Positions 55,178 to 63,882 of a DNA stretch of 64,000 bases are shown here, one piece after another. The stretch lies in NCBI GenBank assembly GCA_012972835.1, contig JABDHK010000011.1, positions 62,001 through 126,000 of the forward strand, read 5' to 3'. A program made the translations under genes and the position numbers. Below the pieces are notes generated by a model. It was not told where the DNA came from. It saw only the letters and a list, made by a program, of their open reading frames with translations, and searched no databases. The stretch is from Chlorobiaceae bacterium. GTDB lineage: Bacteria > Bacteroidota > Chlorobiia > Chlorobiales > Chlorobiaceae. Every line of letters begins with the position of its first letter. Position 1 is the first letter of the stretch.

Positions 55178-55588
55178 TCAATGCTCAGGCTGGATCAGCA
55201 GCAATGGAATGGTGATTTTTTGACGAAGAGTTCTTGAAACGCTGCCAAACACTATTCTTCCCGGCAAACGGTGACCATGAGTTGCCATTGCCAGCAAATC
55301 ATACACATTTTCCTTGATCTCACAGAGAATCTCGTTTTCCGGTTCTCCGCTTCTGATAACAATATGGGTTTCAACACCATCTGCCTGCAGTTTATTTCGG
55401 TAACCTTCAAGCATGGCGAGAGAGTGTTCACGCAGGTAGCGGTCTTGATCAAGGGTATGGGAGTGAACAACATGCAGCAGATGGAGAGTTGCTCCAAGCT
55501 GCAGTGCAAGTGCTGATACATGCTTGATAATGATAGCATCAACCTCTGAACAGTCGATAGCAACAAGAATTTCTCTGTAGAGCAGCAT
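55178..55588 (-). CDS. Universal stress protein (UspA family)
   Basis: A 136-residue alpha/beta protein: REILVAIDCSEVDAIIIKHV, then LGATLHLLHVVHSHT, and the C-terminal MATHGHRLPGRIVFGSVSRTL, which approximates the ATP-binding GxxGx9G(S/T) loop, and ITIPLLLIQ. It lies 1 base after the Nramp gene, so it is in the same operon, and probably tunes or senses metal transport or stress. Confidence 0.87.
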   Translation of the reverse strand: MLLYREILVAIDCSEVDAIIIKHVSALALQLGATLHLLHVVHSHTLDQDRYLREHSLAMLEGYRNKLQADGVETHIVIRSGEPENEILCEIKENVYDLLAMATHGHRLPGRIVFGSVSRTLRQKITIPLLLIQPEH

Positions 55589-55589
55589 T

Positions 55590-56831
55590 TCAGCTTCCTC
55601 CAGTCAGGGTTGTATAAAAAAAATAGATATTCAGACCGATAACAAGAGCCGAAATAGCCGATGCAGCGGCAAATTCAACGTTGCGGCTTCTGAAACTTCC
55701 CATTACCTTTCCATTACGGCAAAGGATAATGAGGGGGATTAGCGTAAAGGGAAGCTGTAAACTCAGGATGACCTGGCTGAAAATCAGGACACGAAAGGTG
55801 TCGACACTCAACAGAATTATCAGAACTGCCGGGATTGCTGTCACAAATACAGAAAGCCTGTAGAGCATGGTTCGGGGATCTTCAGGTTTTCCAAGAAACC
55901 CGGTAATAATATTGGCTTCAGCCATGGATACCGTAATGGAAGAGCTTACACCGGAAAAAACAAGAGCAATGGCAAAGAGAATACCGGCAAACTGACCAGC
56001 CAGAGGTTTCAGGGTTGCTGCTGCCTGCTCAATAGTGGTCACCGGAATATGATTGCTAAAAAATACAGCTGCAGCAACAATAATCATGGCTGAATTCACA
56101 ACCCAACCAAGAGTCATGGCTAAAAGCGTATCAATTTTTTCATATTGGAGCAACTCCCTTTTGTCTTGCTCCGAAACTCCCCATTTCCGGCTGTGAATAA
56201 CATTTGAATGGAGAAAGATGTTGTGAGGCATGACCAATGCACCGAGAATGCCGAGCGCTATATAGATACTTTTTCTACCAACACTTGGCATCACAAGCTT
56301 TGGAACTATCACACTCCAATCCGGATTGACAATCAGAAGCTCAGCAAGATAGCACAGAGTGATAATTCCCAGAAAGCCGACAATGATCTTCTCAATTCGA
56401 TGGTACCGCTGGCTGATAATCAGGAATACTTCAAGCAGAAGCGTCAGCAAAACTCCAGCCCAGAGCGGAAAGCCAAAAAGCAGGCTGAATCCTATTCCCC
56501 CCCCCAAAAGCTCAGCAACATCAGTGGCAATGCAGGCGAGCACAACACTAAACCCAAGAAATGCGGCTACCGGCTGTGGAAAAGAGTCACGAATGTTCAC
56601 AGCCAATGATTTTCCGGTAGCTATGCCCAGTTTGGCAGCCATATGCTGAATGAGGATAAGCATAAGTGTGCCGAGAGTAACAACCCAGAGCAGCTCGTAG
56701 CCAAACGTGGATCCACCCTCAATATTGGTTGCCCAGTTACCGGGATCAATAAATCCGACAGTAACAAGAAAGCCCGGACCAAGAAAACTGAAAAGCTTTT
56801 TGAAGGAAAAGGATTTAACTTGCTGCACCAT
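55590..56831 (-). CDS. Nramp-family divalent metal transporter
   Basis: A 413-residue membrane transporter for Mn2+/Fe2+ driven by protons. ATG 56831 (MVQQVKSFSFKK) is chosen as the family start; the open frame runs 34 codons further to 56933. The helix-1 metal motif is GFIDPGNWATNIEGG near 25, and helix 6 has ALVMPHNIFLHSNVIHSRK near 215, both diagnostic of the family. About 11 helices are visible. It is followed directly by a UspA gene. Confidence 0.9.
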   Translation of the reverse strand: MVQQVKSFSFKKLFSFLGPGFLVTVGFIDPGNWATNIEGGSTFGYELLWVVTLGTLMLILIQHMAAKLGIATGKSLAVNIRDSFPQPVAAFLGFSVVLACIATDVAELLGGGIGFSLLFGFPLWAGVLLTLLLEVFLIISQRYHRIEKIIVGFLGIITLCYLAELLIVNPDWSVIVPKLVMPSVGRKSIYIALGILGALVMPHNIFLHSNVIHSRKWGVSEQDKRELLQYEKIDTLLAMTLGWVVNSAMIIVAAAVFFSNHIPVTTIEQAAATLKPLAGQFAGILFAIALVFSGVSSSITVSMAEANIITGFLGKPEDPRTMLYRLSVFVTAIPAVLIILLSVDTFRVLIFSQVILSLQLPFTLIPLIILCRNGKVMGSFRSRNVEFAAASAISALVIGLNIYFFYTTLTGGS

Positions 56832-57014
56832 AGTGCTTTTTTTCGTGTACAGACATATAAAACAATTGTTTAACCAAAGAGCTTGTACATCTAAATTAAG
56901 CAAAAGAATCGTTTGTGTAACATAACTGATCAAAACTTTTATATGGTGTTTTGTGCTACGATATCAATACCAAAACAAGATGTATTATGCACGAATAAAG
57001 TTTAGACAAAAAAA

Positions 57015-57044
57015 GAGAGAGTTGACATCACGGACAACTCTCTC
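57015..57044 (-). terminator. Terminator of the His-rich peptide pseudogene
   Basis: GAGAGAGTTG (57015-57024) and CAACTCTCTC (57035-57044) pair exactly; on the minus strand the stem is followed by seven T (57014-57008). It lies about 40 bases after the TAG at 57083. Confidence 0.82.
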
Positions 57045-57082
57045 AGATAGTGGCAGGAAACAAAGGAATCAATAAACAGTGC

Positions 57083-57280
57083 CTATACATCTTTCATGGC
57101 TGTAGTTGATATTGATAACCCTGAGTGCCGGTATCTTCTGTGCCAATGGCGATAGTGGTGGTGGTGATGTCTTCGTCCTCCTATGCGGATATTTACACCG
57201 ATACCAGCTTACGCATCAGCCAGTGGTGTGCCAAAAAGCATTCCTACAATTCCCAAGACTATCAACATGGTTTTTTTCAT
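57083..57280 (-). pseudogene. Exported His/Arg-rich peptide gene with an in-frame stop after the signal peptide
   Basis: From ATG 57280, with CCGGAGAATAACG as leader, the frame gives the signal peptide MKKTMLIVLGIVGMLFGTPL, then ADA and a TAA at 57209-57211. The same frame continues for 41 more codons, AGIGVNIRIGGRR, then five His, YRHWHRRYRH and so on to TAG 57083-57085. The related gene at 63882 has Lys in the equivalent place (EAKASVNI), so AAA to TAA is the simplest change. Only the signal peptide would be made unless the stop is read through. Confidence 0.68.
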
Positions 57281-57789
57281 CGTTATTCTCCGGTTCAGTT
57301 ATTTTAGACATTACCCTTACATCCCGAATCTGTCCTTGGTATCATTCATCCATAAGCTACCGACATTCCCGCTAATATATGTTTCTGCAGTTGAAGCAGG
57401 AGCAGCATAGAAACCTGTTATCAAAGTTACAGAAAGTAGTGAATAAATTTGTTTCAATTTTTTTTCATTGTTGTCTGTTCATGAAAGTTCATACACATAT
57501 AAATATCATTTATAATGTAGCCTTATTAAGCTTATGATTTTTATAGATAATGCAAATAATTGGGTTTATAAATTATATTTATGGAAATTATTATACTTTT
57601 TATGTATATAATGATGTATAAGTTTTAAACCCTGAGTGATGACTGCCAGCATGATTTATGGGTAGTGATAAAGGGTATCGAAAAAAGAGATGGTGGAAAC
57701 ATCTGTAAACGGTAAATCCACTGTTTAGGTGCTTTGATAGTTCTGTTATGAGGATTATTTCCTGAAAAAACTAAAAAAATGAGGCAACA
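57281..57789. other. AT-rich gap upstream of the second pal gene
   Basis: About 510 bases, very AT-rich between 57420 and 57640, with runs such as TTTTTTTTCATTG. It contains the shared CGGAGAATAACG leader of the peptide gene at its left end and the pal promoter at its right. No gene or strong secondary structure is seen. Confidence 0.5.
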
Positions 57790-58257
57790 ATGAAACCGCT
57801 TAAACCGTCATCGGTATTAAAGACATTATTCATTCCGGGTATGATCTTTCTGGGTGCTTGCTGTCATGAACAGCCTGTTGTTGTTGTTCCGCCACCTCCG
57901 CCGCCACCGCGTGCCGAAATTATTGTGCCTGGTCTCGCTGATGTATTTTTTGATTTTGATAAATCAGCGCTTCGTGCTGATGCTGTCGCACAGCTAAAAA
58001 CCAATGCAAACTGGATAAAGTCAACTGGAGACAGGAAAGTTATTATCGAGGGTCATTGTGACGAGAGAGGTACCAATGAGTATAATCTTGCTCTTGGTGA
58101 ACGTCGTGCCAACAGTACAAAAGATTACATCGTTAATCTTGGCGTTGAGCCAGCCCGTCTTAAGACAGTGAGCTATGGCGAAGAGAAACCATTTGCAGAG
58201 GGCCACAACGAAGAGGCATGGGCCCAGAACAGAAGGGCTCACTTTGTTGCTGATTAG
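57790..58257 (+). CDS. Peptidoglycan-associated lipoprotein (OmpA-C domain), copy 2
   Basis: A 155-residue Pal-like lipoprotein with signal TLFIPGMIFLGACC, a longer Pro-rich linker (VVVPPPPPPPRAEI) and the OmpA domain ADVFFDFDKSALRADA, GHCDERGTNEYNLALGERRA, YGEEKPFAEGHNEEAWAQNR. It is a paralogue of 54589-55047 in opposite orientation. GAGGCAACA precedes the ATG, and a strong terminator follows. One copy is probably the main Tol-Pal lipoprotein; which one cannot be told. Confidence 0.9.
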   Translation: MKPLKPSSVLKTLFIPGMIFLGACCHEQPVVVVPPPPPPPRAEIIVPGLADVFFDFDKSALRADAVAQLKTNANWIKSTGDRKVIIEGHCDERGTNEYNLALGERRANSTKDYIVNLGVEPARLKTVSYGEEKPFAEGHNEEAWAQNRRAHFVAD

Positions 58258-58308
58258 CCGGAGTGGGTGGTACTAAAATTCTGAAGAGTTGTGTGTGTTT
58301 TGTATGGG

Positions 58309-58359
58309 TGGCTTCAAAGTTGACTCTACTTCAGGAGAGCTGCTTTGAAGCCATTTTTT
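58309..58359 (+). terminator. Terminator after the second pal gene
   Basis: TGGCTTCAAAG (58309-58319) and CTTTGAAGCCA (58343-58353) form an 11-bp perfect stem with a 23-base loop, followed by six T (58354-58359). Confidence 0.88.
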
Positions 58360-58367
58360 AGTGATGA

Positions 58368-58580
58368 GAAAACAAAGAGTTTTTAGCTGCTACCCATCAG
58401 AAGTTTTCCAGATTCAAAGAGCTTTCTGAGCAGTTAGGTACAGACCAAGCGTGGGAAAAAATGCAGTTCAGCCTTCCTGAGTCCCGCTATACAGCAACCA
58501 TTGCGCTTGCCAAGGGGTTTCATAACGGCCAGCTGATGAATGACTATGGAATATATATTCGAACAGAGTTCAGCTTTTAG
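58368..58580 (+). pseudogene. Remnant ending like an outer-membrane beta-barrel
   Basis: A 70-codon frame after a TGA, with no Met near its start, reads THQKFSRFKELSEQLGTDQA, then SRYTATIALAKGFHNGQLMN and DYGIYIRTEFSF before TAG 58578-58580. The alternating strands and terminal Phe are those of the last beta-strands of an outer-membrane barrel. The 5' part is missing and a terminator lies just upstream. It is likely a relic; the identity of the parent is unknown. Confidence 0.42.
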
Positions 58581-58626
58581 TTATAGAATCTCACTGGTGA
58601 CCGGTTGTTGAAAAAGTTAAAAATGT

Positions 58627-60120
58627 TTAACGCCCAATCATATATACATGATGCTTGTTTGTGTTGACTCTGTCAGTTATTCTTATAATTTTCCCGGTTT
58701 GAATTTTTTTTAATTTTAGATTTGCATCCATACCTATATTTACTATAAGATGTATTTTCTCTCTGTCCATAATAATAATACATTTTTTGATTTGGACGTT
58801 ATTAAGATTCAAATCAATTACTTTTCCGGACTTTTCTTTTTCAATAGCATTGTGAATAAGATTTGGGGCTTTCTGAATCAGTGCATTAAATTTGACTACA
58901 AGTTTGGTTTCAATAGAATCTTTAATGCGATTATGGTATAAATCAACACCAGCATTAAGAAGTCGGTGTTTTGGGTTGAACTCAAAATCAAAATTTTTTG
59001 TTTTTAATGTTTGTGTGGCTGCGTCATACATCAAGTTCCCGCTTAGTATGAAATAATCATTATTATCAGTAATTATTATTACAGATAAACCTTTTGTTGA
59101 TGCATATGCGTATATTTTTTTTATAGTAACACTATGTCCTTTTGCTGAAAAGGTTTTCCCCTTTACAAAGCTGTTTAATTGTTGATTTATTTCCCGAAAA
59201 GAAGTAAACGCATATATGTATATATCGGATTTGTCAACTACATCTTTTTCTTTTAACGCTTTCAGTTCTGGCAATAAATTTGAGTGGAAATTTGTTTTTG
59301 ATGCAGCTGTTGTATCAGTGATAATAAACATTTTTGCATGCATGGCAGTCATGCAGGTTATACGTGAGGGATGTGTTTTTATTTTACCGCTTATATCACT
59401 GCAGATAAACTTTATCCATAGATTATTCGGTATACTGCTGATAAGAATAGGTTCCTGAAGATCATGCCAAATTGGCACTAATGATGGCTTTAACGTTGCA
59501 GCTTTATATATTTCGGAATCAAGAAGGCTTGTTAATGTCAGACTATTTTCTTTTATTGCTTTATTGAGTCGCTCTTCCATATTTATTTTAAACGGCCCGA
59601 TTTGCAAAACAGGCTTTACAGCCCATATATGGTTTACTATTTTAAAATGGGTAACAATACACCATTGTTTATCTATTGTAACAGGGGTTGATAAGGTTAT
59701 GATTATACTTGTATGAACTGGCTTTACTAATCCGGTTAATAATTTGCCAAACCGGCTATCGGTAAGTTCCGCATCGACAATTACAGGAAAAATACAGACA
59801 AGCTTTTGGCCTTTAGCGATAATAACAATATTATCAGTTTTTGTAAGGGTTACTCTGATTTTTTCTTTTTTCTTTTGTTGAATAAGTAGTTCTTTTACTA
59901 AAAAACTTCCTGTTATTTTTTTATTTAAATAATCTGCAAGATTATTGATGTCGTATGAAATGTTGAAATTAAAAGTTGAAGATGGGATTTCGATATTATA
60001 TACCTTTTGTATCGCATCCGGCGGGTGTATTGTATTTGATTGATTTACTTTTAATAAATAAAACAGAGTCGGGATTATAATAACAATAGTTAACCCAATT
60101 ATAATGAGAGACCGTTTCAT
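58627..60120 (-). CDS. DUF4403-type periplasmic membrane-anchored protein
   Basis: A 497-residue protein with an N-terminal anchor (SLIIIGLTIVIIIPTLFYLL) and a large periplasmic part. STFNFNISYDINNLADYLNK near 47 and a repeat of the same kind near 315 (SDIYIYAFTSFREINQQLNS) suggest two lipid-binding-like (TULIP/BPI-fold) domains, as in the DUF4403 family. It is AT- and Ile/Lys/Asn-rich compared with its neighbours, like the PP2C gene at 559. Function is unknown. Confidence 0.65.
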   Translation of the reverse strand: MKRSLIIIGLTIVIIIPTLFYLLKVNQSNTIHPPDAIQKVYNIEIPSSTFNFNISYDINNLADYLNKKITGSFLVKELLIQQKKKEKIRVTLTKTDNIVIIAKGQKLVCIFPVIVDAELTDSRFGKLLTGLVKPVHTSIIITLSTPVTIDKQWCIVTHFKIVNHIWAVKPVLQIGPFKINMEERLNKAIKENSLTLTSLLDSEIYKAATLKPSLVPIWHDLQEPILISSIPNNLWIKFICSDISGKIKTHPSRITCMTAMHAKMFIITDTTAASKTNFHSNLLPELKALKEKDVVDKSDIYIYAFTSFREINQQLNSFVKGKTFSAKGHSVTIKKIYAYASTKGLSVIIITDNNDYFILSGNLMYDAATQTLKTKNFDFEFNPKHRLLNAGVDLYHNRIKDSIETKLVVKFNALIQKAPNLIHNAIEKEKSGKVIDLNLNNVQIKKCIIIMDREKIHLIVNIGMDANLKLKKIQTGKIIRITDRVNTNKHHVYMIGR

Positions 60121-60197
60121 AACTTTTTATCATTCTGAATTACCGTTGCATTGAATCGATATACTTTTGAACGGTATACATTTTGAAAAATCTATGC

Positions 60198-61982
60198 TTA
60201 CTCATAACGTAGAGCTTCTAACGGTTTTAGTTCTGCAGCTTTCTTTGCAGGCCAAAGGCCGAAGAAAATTCCGATAAGCGCTGAAAAGGCTGTTGCGAGA
60301 ACAACAGAAATCAGGGATGTTTTTACTGCCCATCCGGCAAAATAGGAGAGTACAAGAGAGATGGCAGCAATGGAACCAAGCAGGAGACTCATGGTTTGTG
60401 TCGTACTGCTGAGCATCTTCTGAATTTCCGTCATGTCCCTGATATTGAAAGAGTCGTCGCCCTCTTTCAGGCGGTGCCGCTTGATAATCAGTGCACTAAT
60501 CTTACTTTTTGTCTGGTCAATTAATGTGGATGAAGCGACCTCAACAAATATCCCACTGAGATAATCTTTACCAAGCACTCGGTACATGGCTGTTGTTACT
60601 GGAATAATCAAAACATCATCGTCATCCTGCGGACCGGAAAACCCTTTCGCCGGGGCTATACCGATAACCGTGAAATTAATTCTGTTGACTTTTATGGTCT
60701 TGCCAAGTGGATTGGTTGTACCAAAGAGTTCATTCACAACCGTCACCCCGATAATGGCCACCTTTGCACGGGTCTGAATCTCTTCAGGGGTAAACCATCG
60801 TCCGACTTTTGGTATCGAAGCACGCATTGTACCGAAATCATAGCCAACTCCATTGAGGCTTGAACTCCAGTTTTTATTGCCATAAACGATCCGCCCACTG
60901 CCAGTTACTACTCCGGCAGCACTTTTTACCAGTGTATGAAGTGAGGCGATCTCGTCTACATCTATAAAGGTAAAGCGCGCAACTGCACCAGCCCTTTGGG
61001 CTGCACCTCTGATTTTGGCCGAACCACCTCTTATTGAAAGCAGATTGGAGCCCATGGATTTCATCTGTTCCTGCATGGCAGCTTTGGCGCCTTCTCCAAG
61101 TGCAATCATGGAAATTACCGATGCTACTCCAACCAGTATGCCGAGCACTGAAAGAAAAGAACGCATCTTGTTGGCAAGAATAGCCTGAAACGCCTGAGTG
61201 ATAAATCCTGTAAATCGCCCGTCCTGCCATAACGAGGCTTTTCCGGAGCCATGTATATCAAAGCTACTCTCTTTTTCTGCAACTTCTGATGCCTCAAATC
61301 CCGGTTTGCGCTCATCAGAAATAATGACGCCGTCCCTCATGGTAATGATACGCTGAGCAAAGGCAGCGATATCGTTTTCATGCGTGACCATGATGATGGT
61401 TTTACCCTCTTCATGAAGACCTTTAAAGATCTTCATGATCTCAATCGAGTTTTTTGTGTTCAGGTTTCCAGTAGGTTCATCGGCAAAAATGATCAACGGA
61501 TCACGAACCAGAGCCCTTGCTATAGCCACACGCTGCTGTTCGCCTCCTGAAAGCTGGCTCGGTGTATGATCAACTCTTTCTTCGAGCCCAACCTGCCTGA
61601 GTCGATCTACCGCCTGCTGATGAAAATCACCTTTAACTCCGCTGTAGATATGCGGAAGCCGCACGTTTTCAACAATACTCATCCGCTTGAGCAGATGAAA
61701 CTGCTGACACACAAACCCTGCAACATTATTGCGTACTCCGGCCTGCTCATCCTCCGTCATGGTATTGACATTATTACCGAAAATCCGGTACTCACCCTTG
61801 TCAGGGTTGTCCAGAAGACCGAGAATCTGAAGCAGTGAGGATTTGCCTGACCCTGATGCCCCCATGATAGCTACAAACTCCCCCTGCTCTATCGTTACGG
61901 AAACACCACGCAACGCCTGAACAGTGCTTTCACCGATCAGGTATGTCCGGTGAACATCGACAAGCTCAAGCATGCTTTTCAT
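60198..61982 (-). CDS. macB: MacB-type ABC transporter (ATPase-permease fusion)
   Basis: A 594-residue inner-membrane component of a MacAB-TolC-like exporter. The ATPase has Walker [15 protein letters not shown] near 41, signature [16 protein letters not shown] near 142, and Walker [17 protein letters not shown]. The MacB core (about 260-590) has an N-terminal membrane helix, a periplasmic domain and three C-terminal helices ending in [20 protein letters not shown]. Its ATG overlaps the stop of the macA remnant (ATGA). Both partners encoded upstream are destroyed, so it must use other adaptors or be idle. Confidence 0.9.
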   Translation of the reverse strand: MKSMLELVDVHRTYLIGESTVQALRGVSVTIEQGEFVAIMGASGSGKSSLLQILGLLDNPDKGEYRIFGNNVNTMTEDEQAGVRNNVAGFVCQQFHLLKRMSIVENVRLPHIYSGVKGDFHQQAVDRLRQVGLEERVDHTPSQLSGGEQQRVAIARALVRDPLIIFADEPTGNLNTKNSIEIMKIFKGLHEEGKTIIMVTHENDIAAFAQRIITMRDGVIISDERKPGFEASEVAEKESSFDIHGSGKASLWQDGRFTGFITQAFQAILANKMRSFLSVLGILVGVASVISMIALGEGAKAAMQEQMKSMGSNLLSIRGGSAKIRGAAQRAGAVARFTFIDVDEIASLHTLVKSAAGVVTGSGRIVYGNKNWSSSLNGVGYDFGTMRASIPKVGRWFTPEEIQTRAKVAIIGVTVVNELFGTTNPLGKTIKVNRINFTVIGIAPAKGFSGPQDDDDVLIIPVTTAMYRVLGKDYLSGIFVEVASSTLIDQTKSKISALIIKRHRLKEGDDSFNIRDMTEIQKMLSSTTQTMSLLLGSIAAISLVLSYFAGWAVKTSLISVVLATAFSALIGIFFGLWPAKKAAELKPLEALRYE

Positions 61983-62251
61983 TTTTTTGTTCTGCTCCGT
62001 TGGGGTGTGAACGGGTTTGAGCCTGTGCTGTTTTTCGGTAACACAAAAGAGGAATCGGGGAGTAATACTACGGAACTGTCAGTAAGGCCTGTGACTATTT
62101 CGATATTACTTTCATCCTGAAGCCCGATACGTAGAGCGCTATAGCGCAAAGCTTCTTGTGTAGAACCGTTTTTCTGAAGTACTACCGTTTTGCCATTTCT
62201 GCTCTAAACAGCGCTGATCGGCAAGAGGAGTGCGCCCTGCTTTTCCTGCAT
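61979..62251 (-). pseudogene. C-terminal remnant of a MacA-type periplasmic adaptor
   Basis: A different frame from the tolC remnant encodes MQEKQGALLLPISAV, a TAG at 62204-62206, then [38 protein letters not shown] and [10 protein letters not shown], ending TGA at 61979. This is the C-terminal beta domain of MacA/RND-type adaptors (LLxPxxAL...ngktvVxV...V.vGl.d...veIv.GL). The nonsense TAG and the lack of the first 80% show it is dead. Its stop overlaps the macB start. Confidence 0.75.
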
Positions 62252-62969
62252 GATGTGTATCGCGCCCAAGTGCCGAGGCGAGGTTTGTCTGGGCAAGGAT
62301 AAGGCCCCGTTTAGCCTGTGAGACTTCAAACTGTGCCTGTGCCAGATCGGCTTCGGCTTGGCGAAGCGAACCGATATGTTCACGTCCACCCTGATAGCGC
62401 AGACTGATCAAGCGAACATTATTCTGCCGTCTTTCTGCAATCTCAACGGTAAGATCGATAAGATCCTGCGCTTTAAGGAGTTGTGTAAATGCTGAACGGA
62501 GGGCAAAACGGACATTGGCTGAAACAGCATTGACATTGTATTGAGCTCCCTTGATTGCCTCTGCATTACTGGCAATCTGATTTGACGTTTTGTGTCCGTC
62601 ATAGAGCAGCTGTTGTGCCGAAAATGAATATGAGAGTGCTGAAGATGATCCGGTTCCCGTCGTTCCATTCTCAGAAGAGTTGACGCCAAAACTTAGCTGA
62701 GGCAATAGTGCTCCTTTCGTGATGCGTTTATCGGCTTCGGCCTGCTGCAAAACTGCAAGAGCTGAATAAAGGTCTGGATGCGCTTTAATGGTTTCATTGA
62801 CGCACTGTTCCCAGCTCACAGATTCTGCTGCATGCAGTGGTGAGACCGCAACAAAAATCACTATCACCACTGCTATTGTAGCTAAAGCTTTAAACCGTTT
62901 CTGCTGCATTGTGTGTTTTATCTTCTGGTCTATTGATACCTCTTTAAAAAATCCGCTGATCCCGGTCAT
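62139..62969 (-). pseudogene. TolC-family outer-membrane efflux protein, 3'-truncated
   Basis: Starts at ATG 62909 (MQQKRFKALATIAVVIVIFV, a signal peptide ending HAAES) or ATG 62969, 20 codons upstream. The first 220 or so mature residues are the first helical repeat of TolC: SWEQCVNETIKAHPDLYSAL, EADKRITKGALLPQLSFGV, AQQLLYDGHKTSNQIASNAE and RYQGGREHIGSLRQAEADLA. It runs out at SALGRDTHH, where MacA-derived DNA begins, and ends in 30 foreign-frame residues. TolC proteins need two repeats (about 450 residues). The truncated product cannot form a pore. Confidence 0.8.
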
Positions 62970-63048
62970 TGTTATGCATCAAGGCATCAAATAATTATCG
63001 GGGCTTTTCTTCCTCCTGATCAGCGGAAATCGCTACATCACGATTCAT

Positions 63049-63882
63049 TCAGTTCTTTCTACCCCGATCATCCTTGTTGGACTGATTTGGGCCGTTTCTG
63101 TTTTCAGGAGCGTTGTTTTGCTGGCCTTGATTCTGCCGCTGCTGAGGTGCGTTGTTTTGTTGCCTCTGCATCTGGCGTTGCTCAGGAGCGTTGTTTTGCT
63201 GGCCTTGATTCTGCCGCTGCTGAGGTGCGTTGTTTTGTTGCCTCTGCATCTGGCGTTGCTCAGGGGCTTTGTTTTGCTGGCCTTGATTCTGCCGCTGATG
63301 AAGTTGGTGGTTCTGTTGTCCCTGAATCTGCTGTTGCTGAGGTGTGTTGTTTTGCTGCCTCTGCATCTGCCGCTGCTGCTGAGGTGCATTGTTCTGCTGT
63401 CCCTGAATTATTCTGTTCTCATGTTGAGCCTGAACCTTTCGGTTGTTGGCGTCGCTGCGCTGATCAAGAATTCTTCTCTTGTTATCATCGTTACGCTGAT
63501 AGCGGTTATTCCGACTGTCAGACCTGCGGTACTCAATATCACGATACCTCCTAATATCATCCCATCTGTGTCTTCTTATCTGATAGGGGAGTCCGCTATC
63601 GAGAATAAGAACCCAAGGTCCGCGATAATAATAAGAACGATACCAGTAACCATCATTGTAGATGTAATACCTGTTGCCATAGTAAACCATATCATAAGGA
63701 CTTCCGACGGATACTGAAAAGCCTTGTGTCCTCAGATAAATAAAGCTTGGTGGTGAATTGATAATAAATGAGGGGCTACTCCTTGTGCTGATATTTATGT
63801 TGACAGATGCCTTTGCCTCAGTATAAGGTATACCAAGAAGCATTCCTGTAATTCCTGCAACCAGCAAGATGTGTTTTTTCAT
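63049..63882 (-). CDS. Exported Tyr-rich protein with Gln-rich tandem-repeat tail
   Basis: A 277-residue protein. Signal peptide MKKHILLVAGITGMLLGIPY, TEAKA. A short mature domain (about 27-110) is Tyr-rich, with YYGNRYYIYNDGYWYRSYYY and GPWVLI, resembling small secreted YXXXG-type proteins. A basic Arg-rich region follows (about 111-160). The tail (about 160-265) is a tandem repeat of a 13-residue unit QRQMQRQQNNAPQ alternating with QRQNQGQQNNAPE, ending DDRGRKN. The leader CCGGAGAATAATA and the signal peptide match the genes at 53448 and 57280. Function is unknown; surface or periplasmic matrix is plausible. Confidence 0.68.
   Translation of the reverse strand: MKKHILLVAGITGMLLGIPYTEAKASVNINISTRSSPSFIINSPPSFIYLRTQGFSVSVGSPYDMVYYGNRYYIYNDGYWYRSYYYRGPWVLILDSGLPYQIRRHRWDDIRRYRDIEYRRSDSRNNRYQRNDDNKRRILDQRSDANNRKVQAQHENRIIQGQQNNAPQQQRQMQRQQNNTPQQQQIQGQQNHQLHQRQNQGQQNKAPEQRQMQRQQNNAPQQRQNQGQQNNAPEQRQMQRQQNNAPQQRQNQGQQNNAPENRNGPNQSNKDDRGRKN
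63112..63320. repeat. 78-base tandem repeat inside the Gln-rich gene
   Basis: 63112-63189 and 63190-63267 are nearly identical 78-base units, and a third, diverged copy begins at 63268. Each unit is a pair of 39-base (13-codon) half-repeats. The copies stay in frame. Confidence 0.85.

Noticed and set aside
63112-63320. Regular repeats that could be taken for a CRISPR array
   Set aside because: Units are adjacent 78-base in-frame copies without spacers, inside an ORF, and no cas genes are present.
63118-63717. 199-codon Leu-rich plus-strand frame with repeats that looks like a membrane protein
   Set aside because: It is the antisense of the Gln-rich repeats; CAG/CAA codons read backwards give Leu-rich text. 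The minus-strand gene has the ribosome site and signal peptide.
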